A stretch of 64,000 nucleotides of DNA. Source: Methylorubrum rhodinum. Its GTDB lineage: Bacteria > Pseudomonadota > Alphaproteobacteria > Rhizobiales > Beijerinckiaceae. The notes under the pieces were generated by a model, which did no database searches, was not told where the DNA came from, and saw nothing but the letters and a program-made list of their open reading frames with translations. Shown here piece by piece: positions 16,109-24,930 of the stretch. Where the stretch lies: positions 62,001 to 126,000 of the forward strand of contig NZ_JACHOP010000003.1 in the NCBI RefSeq assembly GCF_014199935.1. Reading direction: 5' to 3'. Position numbers and translations under genes: made by a program. Within the stretch, counting starts at the first letter, position 1. Each line of letters opens with the position of its first letter.

Positions 16109-16305
16109 GCCTCGTAGACCGGCGCGGCTTCGGCCTCGTCAGGCAGCGGGAAGGCGCCGACCAGACCGGCCGCGGCGTGCAGCACCCGCAGGTTGGCCGC
16201 GACCGGCGCGATCCAGACGGGATCGAGCCTCAGTCCGAGGGCACCGGACGCGGCGGCGGCGTAGGCCTCCGGATCGAAGGCCGGCTCGTCGGGTCCGTCG
16301 CTCAT
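16105..16305 (-). CDS. atzG: AtzG-like small subunit (DUF4089)
   Basis: A 66-residue helical protein with the DUF4089/AtzG pattern: DPEAYAAAASGALGLRLDPVW, then PVAANLRVLHAAAGLVGAFPLPDE. AtzG has no activity alone; it pairs with the amidase AtzE, in the manner of GatC with GatA, and stabilises it. The stop codon overlaps the start of atzE, which couples their translation. It begins 27 bases after the stop of the NCS2 permease, so all are in one operon. Confidence 0.8.
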   Translation of the reverse strand: MSDGPDEPAFDPEAYAAAASGALGLRLDPVWIAPVAANLRVLHAAAGLVGAFPLPDEAEAAPVYEA

Positions 16306-16332
16306 GCCGCTCGCCGCTCCACCGTTCCGCCG

Positions 16333-17934
16333 TCACTCCGCCGGCGCATGCACCGGCCGCGCCATCGCCGGGACGGAGACGCCGCGGGCCGCCGCGAACA
16401 GCAGCCCGGCGACCATCAGGTAGGCGAGCGCGAGGCCCGGCATCACCGCGAAGCCGACCGCGGGCCCGTGCATGAAGCCGAAGAAGGTCAGGACGCCGCC
16501 CGTCGCCGCGAAGGCCGAGGCCTTGAGGAAGTCGCGGTCGATGATGCAGGCGGCGATCGCCCCGAGGACCAGCCCGCCGAGGATCGCCCCCTCGCCGAGC
16601 ACTTCGAGGCCGTGATAGAGCACGCCGACCTGCCCCAGCTTGTCGAGGCCGACCGCCGCCGCGCTGGTGCCGGCCGCGCCGAGTGCCCCGTCGATCAGGG
16701 TCTTGGCCCAGGCGGCGAGATGCGGCGCGAAGGCGAGCACGATCGCGGGGGCGTGCCGGTGCGGCGTCTCCTGGAAGGCCTGCGCGCCGATCAGCATGCC
16801 GATGTAGAGCAGGATCGGCGAGATCGCGACGACGGGCACGAGGCTGGAGAGCAGCGAGACGAGGTTCAGCCACGCCAGCAGCAGGATCACGATGCCGGTG
16901 GCGAAGGAGTAGCCGATCCGCCCGCCCATCGCCTTCCAGCCGGGATGGCCGATATAGACCGCGTTGATGAAGGGGTTGCCCATCAGGCAGCCGATCAGGC
17001 TGACCACGCCGTCGGCGGTGAGCACCCGCGTCGTCGGGTAGGCGTCGCCCGCGACCTCGGCGCTCTCGACGTTGTCCATCGCCTCGACGAGATCGTAGAT
17101 GCCGAACGGGATCGCCGTGACGAGGATGATCCCGATGAACTCGAAGCCGGAGAAGACGTGGCCCACCGCCGGCATCGGCACCGCGAAGCCGATGCCCGAC
17201 AGCGCGCTCGTCAGGCCGGGCCCCGAGACGCCGCCGAGATCGAGCCCGAACAGCTTGGCGCCCCAGGCCACCGCCATCCCGAACAGGATCGCCACGAGGC
17301 CGGCGGGCAGGCGGCCGGGATAGCGCAGGCCGCCGAACCACGCGAGCAGGATCAGGCTGAACGCGACGAGGCCGATGACCGGGGTCTGGATCATCTCGAG
17401 CGCCGGTCGCATCGCGATGAAGGTCACCGAGACGCCCGCGAGCGTGCCGAGCAGCGCGGCGCGCGGGGTGATGCGGCGGATCACCGGGGCGACGAAGCCG
17501 CCGATCATCAGGATGAAGCTCTGGATGAACACCCAGGTCAGCCCCGCCTCCCAGGCCTTCACCGGATCGCCGGTCGCGAGCTTGATCGGCAGCATGATCA
17601 CGAACACGACGATGAACATGTGCGGCACGCTGATCCCTGAGGGCAGCGCGCAGACGTCGTCGCGTCCCGTTGCCTTGGCGAGGCGGTAGCCGAGCCAGCC
17701 GTAATAGGCGGTCGAGAGGCACAGCATCAGGCCGATCGCCGGCAGGATGCGCCCGAAGGTGATCGCGTCCGGCATGCCCAGCACGAAGCGCAGCAGGCCG
17801 GTGAGCACCAGCATGTTGACGAGGATGTTGGTGCCGAAGCCGAAGAAGGCGTTCCAGTCGCCCGCGACCCAGAGCGCGGGGCCTCCCCCGCCTCCGCTCG
17901 ACCTTTGGCCCGTCGGGGCGATCGTCTCGGCCAT
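16333..17934 (-). CDS. NCS2-family nucleobase/xanthine-uracil-type permease
   Basis: A 533-residue inner-membrane protein with about 14 hydrophobic segments. Residues near 275-295 hold FGIYDLVEAMDNVESAEVAGD and then YPTTRVLTADG, typical of the NCS2 (NAT) permease core. GNPFINAVYIGHPGWK lies in the next segment. It should take up a nucleobase or related heterocycle by proton symport. Its position between a biuret-hydrolase-like enzyme and atzGEH suggests the substrate is the ring compound or ureide those enzymes handle. ATG 17934 has GAGGAGAG upstream. The exact substrate is not readable. Confidence 0.85.
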   Translation of the reverse strand: MAETIAPTGQRSSGGGGGPALWVAGDWNAFFGFGTNILVNMLVLTGLLRFVLGMPDAITFGRILPAIGLMLCLSTAYYGWLGYRLAKATGRDDVCALPSGISVPHMFIVVFVIMLPIKLATGDPVKAWEAGLTWVFIQSFILMIGGFVAPVIRRITPRAALLGTLAGVSVTFIAMRPALEMIQTPVIGLVAFSLILLAWFGGLRYPGRLPAGLVAILFGMAVAWGAKLFGLDLGGVSGPGLTSALSGIGFAVPMPAVGHVFSGFEFIGIILVTAIPFGIYDLVEAMDNVESAEVAGDAYPTTRVLTADGVVSLIGCLMGNPFINAVYIGHPGWKAMGGRIGYSFATGIVILLLAWLNLVSLLSSLVPVVAISPILLYIGMLIGAQAFQETPHRHAPAIVLAFAPHLAAWAKTLIDGALGAAGTSAAAVGLDKLGQVGVLYHGLEVLGEGAILGGLVLGAIAACIIDRDFLKASAFAATGGVLTFFGFMHGPAVGFAVMPGLALAYLMVAGLLFAAARGVSVPAMARPVHAPAE

Positions 17935-17980
17935 GATGCTCTCCTCGTGAGGTCTGGCCGCTGAAGGGCCGGAGAACGGG

Positions 17981-18649
17981 TCAGCGGGCGCCGAGGGCGG
18001 CGATCACCGAGGTGGAATCGGAAACCCAGCCGAAGATGCCGCCCTGGGCCTTGATCATGGCCAGCCCGGCCTCGTGGAAGGCCGGGATGTACGAGCCGCA
18101 GGCGTCGGCTACGACGACGCAGCGGTAGCCGCGGTCATTGGCCTCGCGCACGGTGGTGTGCACGCAGACCTCGGTGGTGACGCCGCAGACGAGCAGCGTG
18201 GCGACGGAGCGCGCTTCCAGAACGCCCGCGAGGCCGGTGGCGTAGAAGGCGCCCTTGCCCGGCTTGTCGATGACCGGCTCGCCGTCGCGGGGCGCCAGTT
18301 CCGGGATGATGTCGTGGCCGGGCTCGCCGCGGATCAGGATGCGGCCCATCGGGCCCGGCTCGCCGATCCGGACGGTCGGCTCGCCGCGCTCCCGCTTGGC
18401 CGGCGGCGCGTCGGAGAGGTCGGGCTTGTGGCCCTCCCGTGTGTGCACGACGAGGAGGCCGGCCGCCCGCGCGGCGTCGAGCAGCGCCCGCGTCGGCGGG
18501 ACGGCGGCGGCGAGCAGGGAGACGTTGTTGCCGAGGCTCTCCCCGAACCCGCCGGGCTCCAGGAAGTCGCGCTGCATGTCGATGATGACGAGCGCCGTAG
18601 TCGCGAGGTCGATCGGCAGCGGGGACGGTTCGGCGTCGAGGACGGGCAT
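17981..18649 (-). CDS. Isochorismatase-family amidohydrolase, biuret-hydrolase-like paralogue
   Basis: A 222-residue cysteine hydrolase with the triad D24 (VIIDMQRDF), K129 ([10 protein letters not shown]) and C162 ([10 protein letters not shown]). These fall in the same arrangement as BiuH and the protein at 29851 (D42, K148, C181). Conserved [16 protein letters not shown] and REANDRGYR also match that group. It lacks the longer N-terminus and the GDPGPCGR segment of BiuH (here GEPGPMGR), so it may act on a different ureide or biuret-like amide. It is first in an operon with the NCS2 permease and atzGEH. Candidate GntR sites lie upstream. Confidence 0.8.
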   Translation of the reverse strand: MPVLDAEPSPLPIDLATTALVIIDMQRDFLEPGGFGESLGNNVSLLAAAVPPTRALLDAARAAGLLVVHTREGHKPDLSDAPPAKRERGEPTVRIGEPGPMGRILIRGEPGHDIIPELAPRDGEPVIDKPGKGAFYATGLAGVLEARSVATLLVCGVTTEVCVHTTVREANDRGYRCVVVADACGSYIPAFHEAGLAMIKAQGGIFGWVSDSTSVIAALGAR

Positions 18650-18694
18650 GGGCAGTCTCGCGGGCCGTTCGGACGGGCCCGAATCGCCCTCATC

Positions 18695-18735
18695 ATGTAT
18701 GCACGAACCGGAAAATCAGTGCCCAAACCATGCAC
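18695..18735. promoter_or_regulatory. Paired operator-like sites before the biuret-hydrolase-like operon
   Basis: ATGTATGCAC (18695-18704) and AACCATGCAC (18726-18735) match the palindrome GTGCATGCAC at 8 and 7 of 10 positions. They are 31 bases apart. A better pair, 32 bases apart, lies at 24736-24777. The adjacent gntR makes its product the natural candidate binder. Confidence 0.4.
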
Positions 18736-18840
18736 TCGGCTGCGCGAAGTTGCGACGGAATGGCGCCCGCGTAAGCAGCCTTGCGGTCACCGGCCCGCGC
18801 GGTGGGTGACGGTCCTCGGACGGGGCGATCCTCCGGGGCG

Positions 18841-19581
18841 TCAGCGCCGATCGCGGGCCGTCGCGCCGGGCCGGTTCGCGAGGGTCCGGGCGCGTGGCGC
18901 CCGCGCGGTCTCCGCCGCGGCCCCGCGGGCGAGGGCATCGGCCGCATCGACCGTCTCGAACACGTCCTCGACCACGCTCATGTGGACGAGCATCGCGGTG
19001 TTGGCCGCGGCCGGCTCGCGGGCGAGGACGGCGCGCACCACGAGGCCGTGCTCCGCATGCGAGCGGGCGAGCCGGCCCGGGGCGCGGAACTGGGCCTTCC
19101 GGTAGGGCGTCAGCCGCCGGCGCAGGCCGCGGGCCATCTCCTCGACCACCGCGTTGTGCGCCCCCTCGTAGAGGCGTTCGTGGAACTCCTGATTGGCGGC
19201 GATGTAGGCCTCCCGCTCCTCCCCTTGAGCCATCAGGCCCATCCGCTCGTGGAGGTTCTGGAGGGCGCCGCGCTCGCCGGGCGTCATGGCGAGCGTCGAG
19301 AGGCGGGCGCAGCTCGCCTCGATCTCGCCCATGGCGATGAACATCATGTCGAGCTCGTCGGGCGTGATCGTGCGCACCGTGGCGCCGAAGCGGTGGCGCA
19401 GGACGATCAGTCCGGTCCCGTTGAGCAGGCGCAGCGCGTCGCGCACGGGCGTGCGCGAGACGCCGAAGCGCGCGGCCAGGACCTTCTCGTCGAGATGCGT
19501 GCCCGGCGGGAAGGTGCCCGAGAGGATGGCGTCGGCGATCGCGTCGGAGAGGCTCTCGGCGCGGGTTCGGGACGCGGGCAC
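18841..19581 (-). CDS. GntR-family regulator (FadR subfamily)
   Basis: A 246-residue protein starting at GTG 19581 with GAGGCGAG upstream. The open frame extends about 107 codons further but that part is low-complexity. Residues about 5-75 form a winged helix (SLSDAIADAILSGTFPPGTHLDEKVLAARFGVSRTPVRDAL). The C-terminal two-thirds is an all-helical FCD domain with the usual metal-type acidic and histidine positions (NQEFHERLYEGA, SHAEHGLVV). FCD-GntR proteins typically sense small carboxylates or amides and repress neighbouring catabolic genes. It precedes the biuret-hydrolase-like operon on the same strand and is divergent from the Tsx-like/ABC operon. Confidence 0.9.
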   Translation of the reverse strand: MPASRTRAESLSDAIADAILSGTFPPGTHLDEKVLAARFGVSRTPVRDALRLLNGTGLIVLRHRFGATVRTITPDELDMMFIAMGEIEASCARLSTLAMTPGERGALQNLHERMGLMAQGEEREAYIAANQEFHERLYEGAHNAVVEEMARGLRRRLTPYRKAQFRAPGRLARSHAEHGLVVRAVLAREPAAANTAMLVHMSVVEDVFETVDAADALARGAAAETARAPRARTLANRPGATARDRR

Positions 19582-20022
19582 TCTGATCTCGCCTCGTGAT
19601 GCGGATGCGGATGCGCCGACCGGGTGCCAGGCGCCCGTTCCCGCAGCGTCCGTTCGGGCCCCGGCGGCGCGGCGGGCCTCCCCGGACGGACGCGGAACAC
19701 GCCCGGTAAAGCCGAGTTTCGCCGGTCCCGCAAGCGCGTCGCTCCCCGGCCGGAAGCGATTGACCGGCGGAGCCTGCGGGTTTCGTCGTCGGGCCGGGCG
19801 CGTGTCCGCATCGCGGCGGGCAACGGCGCGGAAGCGCGCGGATTCGGCAGAGTATTGGCCGAATTTCAGGCACGACATTCCGCCTCGTCGCGGGGTCGAC
19901 ATCTGGATTATCGCGCCCTGCGGCGCGTCCGCGACGGACTTTTCACGGCCTTGCGCCCGTCCCGAGCCGAATTGTTGCGATTATGTGACGCGCCGCCCCA
20001 AGTTCGCGGCGACGTGATCCGG
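19582..20022. other. Divergent intergenic region between gntR and the transporter operon
   Basis: About 440 bases separate the gntR start from the sigma-54 site at 20023. Long open frames cross it on both strands but are Arg/Pro-rich shadows without ribosome-binding sites. No hairpin or RNA gene was recognised. The gntR promoter must lie in its left part. Confidence 0.35.
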
Positions 20023-20038
20023 TGGCATATCGGTTGCT
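20023..20038 (+). promoter_or_regulatory. Sigma-54 (-24/-12) promoter for the Tsx-like/ABC operon
   Basis: TGGCATATCGGTTGCT matches the consensus TGGCAC-N5-TTGCW closely, with GG (20024-20025) and GC (20036-20037) exactly ten bases apart. It lies 39 bases before the start codon at 20077. Confidence 0.75.
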
Positions 20039-20076
20039 GCCCGCCGCCTCAGGCTTTTCGAAGAAGGAGTGCGACA

Positions 20077-21105
20077 ATGCTCGCGAGGGGGCTCACAGCC
20101 GGATTGGCGGCGGCGATGTCGCTGGCCATGGCCGGGCAGGGATTCGCGGCCGATCCGGGGATGGACAAGGTCCGCAAGACGGTCGCGCCGGTCGAGGCCG
20201 TGCCGGTGAAGCCGGTGTCGTTCTTCCTCTTCGCCGACACGCAGGTCAGCTACCGCTACTCGTTCCCGGCCTCGGAGCCGGGCATCCCCAGCACCAAGAG
20301 CGCCGACCCGCTCGCCGGGCGCGACATCCCCAAGCACATCCTCAACATCTCCCACGCCGACGCGTGGGAATACGGCACCAACTTCTTCTCCCTCGATATC
20401 CTGAAGTCGGGCAGCCAGGACCCGGCCGGGACCTCGAACGGTCCGGGCGGCGCGAACGTCGTCTACGATTACGGGGCGACCGAGGCTTACGGCCTGTATC
20501 GCGGCACGCTCAGCCTCACCAAGCTGACGGGGGCGACGTTCTTCGCCTATCCCGGCCTGATCAAGGACGTGTCGCTGTCCTTCGGCTTCGACATGAACGC
20601 CAAGAACACCGTGTTCGGGCCGATGAAGCGCGACGTGGTCGGCGGCCTCTCCTTCGCCATCGACGTTCCGGCCGGCTTCCTCAACGTCGCGGTGCACGCC
20701 TACAAGGAGTGGAACCGGAACGGCTTCGTGCCGGAGCCGTTCCGCAGCGTCGAGTTCAACACGGTTCCCGAGTTCGAGATCGTCTACAGCTTCCCCCTCG
20801 ACGGGTTCCTCGGCGGCTTTCCGCTGAAGCTCGCGGGCTTCAACAACATCGTCCTGCCGAAAGGCAACGGCGGCATCCCCGGCACCGCGCCGACCAACGT
20901 CGAGTTCCTGTCGCGCACCAACCTCGTGCTCGACATCGGCAAGCTGGTCTGGAACCAGCCGGGCAAGCTCGATGCCTTCGTCGGCTTCCAGTACTGGCGC
21001 AACAAGTTCGGCGTCGACAAGGACATCGGCTTCGCGCAGGGCGGCGCCGGTCCGGGCGCGGAGGAGAAGTCGTTCCTCGCCGGCATCTCCGTCCACGTGT
21101 TCTGA
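20077..21105 (+). CDS. Outer-membrane beta-barrel, Tsx-like nucleoside-type channel
   Basis: A 342-residue protein starting at ATG 20077 with GGAG eight bases upstream. It has a Sec signal peptide (cleavage at GFAA-DPG). The mature part has alternating aromatic and polar beta strands (FFLFADTQVSYRYSFPASEPG, ISHADAWEYGTNFFSLDIL, VFVG-like QYWRNKFGVDKDIGF) and ends in the outer-membrane signature SVHVF with a C-terminal Phe. This resembles Tsx-type nucleoside channels more than general porins. It heads a sigma-54 operon with a BMP-type nucleoside/nucleobase ABC importer, so it probably admits nucleosides or purines through the outer membrane. Confidence 0.7.
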   Translation: MLARGLTAGLAAAMSLAMAGQGFAADPGMDKVRKTVAPVEAVPVKPVSFFLFADTQVSYRYSFPASEPGIPSTKSADPLAGRDIPKHILNISHADAWEYGTNFFSLDILKSGSQDPAGTSNGPGGANVVYDYGATEAYGLYRGTLSLTKLTGATFFAYPGLIKDVSLSFGFDMNAKNTVFGPMKRDVVGGLSFAIDVPAGFLNVAVHAYKEWNRNGFVPEPFRSVEFNTVPEFEIVYSFPLDGFLGGFPLKLAGFNNIVLPKGNGGIPGTAPTNVEFLSRTNLVLDIGKLVWNQPGKLDAFVGFQYWRNKFGVDKDIGFAQGGAGPGAEEKSFLAGISVHVF

Positions 21106-21107
21106 CG

Positions 21108-22688
21108 GTGAGCGGATCGGGGCCGACGCCGCTGTTTGCCGCCTACGGCATCGTCAAGCGCTTCGGCGCCTTCACGGCCAACGACGGCGTCGACCTGGAG
21201 ATCAGGGCCGGCGAGATCCACGCGCTGCTCGGCGAGAACGGCGCGGGCAAGTCGACCCTGATGAAGATCCTCTACGGCCTGCTGGAGCCGAGCGAGGGCG
21301 TCGTCACGCATCGCGGCGACGTCGTGCGGCTGGCGAGCCCCGAGGCCGCCCGCGCGCTCGGCATCGGCATGGTGTTCCAGCACTTCTCGCTGTGCGAGAA
21401 CCTGACGGTCGCCGAGAACATCGCGCTCGTCATGCCGAAGTCCCTGGGCGGCCGGGCGCTGCCTGAGCGCATCGCCCGGCTCGGACGCGAGTACGGCCTG
21501 CATCTCGATCCCGATCGGCCGGTCTGGTCGCTCTCGGCGGGCGAGCGCCAGCGCATCGAGATCGTGCGCTGCCTGTTGCAGGACCCCAAGCTGATCATCC
21601 TCGACGAGCCGACCTCGGTGCTGACGCCGGGCGAGGCGGAAGGGTTGTTCACGGTGCTGGAGCGGCTGCGCGACGAGGGCCGGGCGCTGCTCTACATCTC
21701 GCACCGCCTCGACGAGGTGCGCCGCCTCTGCACCCGCGCCACCATCCTGCGAGGGGGGCGGGTCGTCGGCGCCTGCAACCCGCAAGACGAGACCGCCCGC
21801 TCGCTCGCCGCCCTGATGGTCGGCACGCAGGTGCGCGCCGTGACGCCGAAGGCGCCGCCCGCCGGGGGCCGCGAACGGCTGCGCGTCGAGCGCCTCGACC
21901 TGCCCGCGCCGGGCCTGCACGCCACGCCGCTGCGCGACGTGTCCCTGAGCGTGGCGGGCGGCGAGATCCTCGGCATCGCGGGCATCGCCGGCAACGGGCA
22001 GGCGGAACTGTTCGCCGCGCTCTCCGGCGAGACCCCGGCGCCCCGGCCGGATTCGGTCCGGATCGACGGCGCGCCGGTGGGGCGCCGCGGCATCAACGCC
22101 CGCCGCCGCTGCGGCGCGGCCTTCGTGCCCGAGGAGCGCAACGGCCACGCCGCCGCCCCGTCGATGCGCCTGTCGGAGAATGCGCTGCTGTCGCGCCACG
22201 CCACCGCGCCGTTGGCCCGGCTCGGCCTGCTGCAGCGCGGCGCAGCGCAGGACCTCGCCCGGCGGGTGATCGAGGCCTTCGACGTGCGCAAGGCCGGGCC
22301 CGATCCGGCGGCGGGCACGCTCTCGGGCGGCAACCTCCAGAAATTCGTGGTCGGGCGCGAGATCCTGGCCGAGCCCGGCCTCCTCGTCGTCAACCAGCCG
22401 ACCTGGGGCGTCGATGCGGCCGCCGCCGCGCAGATCCGGCAGGCGGTGATCGATCTGGCCGGGCGCGGCGCCGCCATCCTCGTGATCAGCCAGGATCTCG
22501 ACGAGTTGTTCGAGATCGCCGATGCCATCGCCGTGCTGCATGCCGGCACGCTCTCGGCCCCGGTGCCGACCGGGCGGACCAGCCGCGCGGCGGTGGGCCT
22601 GCTGATGGGCGGCGCGGACGAGCCCGGCGCGGACACGGTCGCGCTGCCCGCCCGCGCGGCGATCCGGGAGGCGGCCCATGCGCCTTGA
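21108..22688 (+). CDS. BMP/nucleoside-type ABC transporter ATPase, two nucleotide-binding domains (system 1)
   Basis: A 526-residue protein with duplicated ABC domains. The first has Walker A GENGAGKST, signature LSAGERQR and Walker B LIILDEPTS. The second has the degenerate Walker A region GIAGNGQ, signature LSGGNLQKF and NQPTWGVD in place of the usual DEPT, normal for the second domain of this family. It energises uptake through the permeases at 22678 and 23775. The GTG at 21108 starts two bases after the barrel gene's stop and has a poor ribosome-binding site, so coupling or a slightly different start is possible. Its end overlaps the next gene by 11 bases. Confidence 0.93.
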   Translation: MSGSGPTPLFAAYGIVKRFGAFTANDGVDLEIRAGEIHALLGENGAGKSTLMKILYGLLEPSEGVVTHRGDVVRLASPEAARALGIGMVFQHFSLCENLTVAENIALVMPKSLGGRALPERIARLGREYGLHLDPDRPVWSLSAGERQRIEIVRCLLQDPKLIILDEPTSVLTPGEAEGLFTVLERLRDEGRALLYISHRLDEVRRLCTRATILRGGRVVGACNPQDETARSLAALMVGTQVRAVTPKAPPAGGRERLRVERLDLPAPGLHATPLRDVSLSVAGGEILGIAGIAGNGQAELFAALSGETPAPRPDSVRIDGAPVGRRGINARRRCGAAFVPEERNGHAAAPSMRLSENALLSRHATAPLARLGLLQRGAAQDLARRVIEAFDVRKAGPDPAAGTLSGGNLQKFVVGREILAEPGLLVVNQPTWGVDAAAAAQIRQAVIDLAGRGAAILVISQDLDELFEIADAIAVLHAGTLSAPVPTGRTSRAAVGLLMGGADEPGADTVALPARAAIREAAHAP

Positions 22689-23766
22689 CCTCGTCCCCCG
22701 CGCCCGCCGCTCGCCCTGGCTCGACGCGCTCTCCCCCGTGCTCGCCTTCGCCGCCGCGGTGCTCGTCGGCGGACTGGCCGTGTCGGCGCTCGGCGTCTCC
22801 CCGGGGGCGGCCTTCCTGACCTACTTCGTCGCGCCCTTGAGCGAGGTCTGGTCCCTGCAGGAGGTGGTCCTGAAAGCCGCGCCCCTGGCGCTGATCGCGA
22901 CGGGGCTGACCTTCTGCTACCGCGCCGGCCTGTGGAACATCGGCGCGGAAGGCCAGTACGTCGTCGGCGGCCTCGCGGGCGGCTGGGTCGCCATCGCGAC
23001 CCACGGCGCGGAGGGGTTCACCCTCTGGATCCTGCCCGCGATGCTCGCCGCCGGGACCCTGGCCGGCCTCGCCTACGCGATGATCCCGGCGCTGCTGAAG
23101 GTCAGGCTCGGCGTGTCCGAGATCCTGACCAGCCTGATGCTGGTCTACGTCGCCCAGCTCGGGCTCGACTACATGGTCCGCGGGCCCTTGCGCGATCCCC
23201 AGGGCTACAACTTTCCCCAGAGCGTGAGCTTCGACGCGGCGGCCCGGCTCCCCTACCTCGCGGAGGGGGAATCGTTGCATGCGGGCGTGCTGGTCGTCGC
23301 CCTGGCGCTGGCGCTCGCCGGGCTCGTGCTGTCCCGCACCCTGTTCGGCTTCGAGGTTCGCCTCGTCGGGGCGAGCCCACGGGCGGCGCGCTTCGCCGGC
23401 TTCTCGAAGGGACAGCTGACGCTCGCGGTCTTCGCGATCTCCGGCGGCGCGGCCGGGCTCGCCGGCATCCTCGAAGTGGCCGGCCGGATCGGCCAGCTCC
23501 AGCCGGAGATCTCGCCGGGCTACGGCTTCACCGCGATCATCGTCGCCTTCCTCGGGCGCCTCTCACCGCCGGGCATCCTGATCGCCGCCCTCGTCATCGC
23601 CCTCACGACGATCGGCGGCGAGGGCGCGCAGATCGACCTCAAGCTGCCCCTCGACCTCACCCGGGCCTTCCAGGGGCTGCTGCTCGGCCTCGTGCTCGGC
23701 GCCGACGTGCTCGCCCGCTACCATGTCCGGATCGTGCCGGGCGGCGCGGCGGGCGCCACGCCGTAG
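22678..23766 (+). CDS. BMP-type ABC transporter permease, system 1, subunit A
   Basis: A 362-residue inner-membrane protein with about 8-10 hydrophobic segments and the branched-chain/ribose-type permease motifs (CYRAGLWNIGAEGQYVVGGLAGG, SEILTSLMLVYVAQLGLDY, PGYGFTAIIVAFLGRL). The longer N-terminal part marks it as the NupP/YufP-like partner. It overlaps the ATPase gene by 11 bases and is followed by the second permease after eight bases. It forms the translocation channel for nucleosides or nucleobases with the protein at 23775. Confidence 0.92.
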   Translation: MRLDLVPRARRSPWLDALSPVLAFAAAVLVGGLAVSALGVSPGAAFLTYFVAPLSEVWSLQEVVLKAAPLALIATGLTFCYRAGLWNIGAEGQYVVGGLAGGWVAIATHGAEGFTLWILPAMLAAGTLAGLAYAMIPALLKVRLGVSEILTSLMLVYVAQLGLDYMVRGPLRDPQGYNFPQSVSFDAAARLPYLAEGESLHAGVLVVALALALAGLVLSRTLFGFEVRLVGASPRAARFAGFSKGQLTLAVFAISGGAAGLAGILEVAGRIGQLQPEISPGYGFTAIIVAFLGRLSPPGILIAALVIALTTIGGEGAQIDLKLPLDLTRAFQGLLLGLVLGADVLARYHVRIVPGGAAGATP

Positions 23767-23774
23767 GAGGAGCG

Positions 23775-24701
23775 ATGACTCCCGACATCGTCCAGATGGT
23801 GCTCGTCACGGTGCTGACGGCGGCCACGCCGCTGATCCTGGCCGGCATCGGCGAACTCGTCGTCGAGCGCTCCGGCGTGCTCAATCTCGGCGTCGAGGGC
23901 ATGATGGTGCTCGGTGCCGCCGCCGGCTTCGCGGTCGCCGTCGAGACCGGATCGACCGCCCTCGGCGCAGGGGCCGGGGCCGGCGCGGGCCTCGGGCTCG
24001 CCGCCCTGTTCGGCATCCTGACGGTCGGGCTCGCGGCCAATCAGGTCGCCGCGGGCCTGTCGCTGACGATCCTCGGCCTCGGCCTCTCCGGGCTCGTCGG
24101 GGCGTCCTATGTCGGCATGAAGCGCGATCCGGCGCCCCATCTCCACCTTCCCGGCCTCACCGACCTGCCGGGGGTCGGGCACCTGCTGTTCGGGCAGGAC
24201 GCCTTCGTCTACGCGGCCTTGGCGCTGGTGGCGGGCGTCTGGTGGTTCCTGTGGCGTACGCGGGCGGGTCTCGCGCTGCGCGCCATCGGCGACGATCCCG
24301 GCGCGACCCACGCGCTGGGCCTCAAGGTGCGCCGGGTCCGCTTCCTGGCGGTGCTGTTCGGCGGCGCCTGCGCCGGGCTCGGGGGCGCCTATCTCTCGCT
24401 CGCCTACACGCCGTTCTGGGCCCCGGCGATGACGGCCGGGCGCGGCTGGATCGCGCTGGCGCTCGTCGTCTTCGCCTCCTGGCGCCCGCTGCGGGTCGCG
24501 GCCGGGGCGCTGCTCTTCGGCGGGGCCACCGTGCTCCAGCTCCACGCCCAGGCCGCCGGACTCGGCCTGCCGGGCCAGCTCCTGTCCGCGATGCCCTACC
24601 TCGCGACGATCCTGGCCCTGGTCCTCCTGTCGCTCGGCCGGCGCCAGGGCGGCTCGCTCGCCCCGGCCGCCTTGGGACAGGTGTTCACGCCGAGCCGGTG
24701 A
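23775..24701 (+). CDS. BMP-type ABC transporter permease, system 1, subunit B
   Basis: A 308-residue polytopic protein starting at ATG 23775 with a strong GGAGG four bases upstream. Motifs of the second permease of this family are present: ELVVERSGVLNLGVEGMMVLGA near the N-terminus, then FLAVLFGGACAGLGGAYLSLAY and GRGWIALALVVFASWRPL. It pairs with the 22678 product. The gene is followed by an intergenic region with two GTGCATGCAC-like sites before the binding-protein gene. Confidence 0.92.
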   Translation: MTPDIVQMVLVTVLTAATPLILAGIGELVVERSGVLNLGVEGMMVLGAAAGFAVAVETGSTALGAGAGAGAGLGLAALFGILTVGLAANQVAAGLSLTILGLGLSGLVGASYVGMKRDPAPHLHLPGLTDLPGVGHLLFGQDAFVYAALALVAGVWWFLWRTRAGLALRAIGDDPGATHALGLKVRRVRFLAVLFGGACAGLGGAYLSLAYTPFWAPAMTAGRGWIALALVVFASWRPLRVAAGALLFGGATVLQLHAQAAGLGLPGQLLSAMPYLATILALVLLSLGRRQGGSLAPAALGQVFTPSR

Positions 24702-24735
24702 CCTGAACCGCGAGCCACGGTCGCCTGCCTCCGAG

Positions 24736-24777
24736 ATGCATGCACCGCATCGAATTGGCGCTTAATCGTGCATGCAC
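24736..24777. promoter_or_regulatory. Paired GTGCATGCAC-type operator sites
   Basis: ATGCATGCAC (24736-24745) and GTGCATGCAC (24768-24777, a perfect palindrome) are both followed by CCG and are 32 bases apart. A weaker pair with almost the same spacing precedes the operon beginning at 18649. They suggest cooperative binding by one regulator, probably the GntR protein. Confidence 0.45.
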
Positions 24778-24930
24778 CGATGACGTGTTGGGCGCATCGG
24801 CCGTCGCGTCCCCGCTCACGCGGGACGGACCGGCGATCATGACAGCGGAACGATTCCGGTTCGATCGGTGCAGGCACAGGTCCGGCTCTTGCAGGGCAGG
24901 TGTCAGCGCAGTCGAGACGGATCGAAAACC

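Noticed and set aside
18074..19105. Long plus-strand frame opposite the BiuH-like and gntR genes
   Set aside because: An antisense shadow of two well-supported minus-strand genes; Arg/Gly-rich with no domain.
24756..24772. Sigma-54-like TTGGCGCTTAATCGTGC before the 24931 gene
   Set aside because: GG and GC are 11 bases apart instead of 10, which abolishes sigma-54 recognition.
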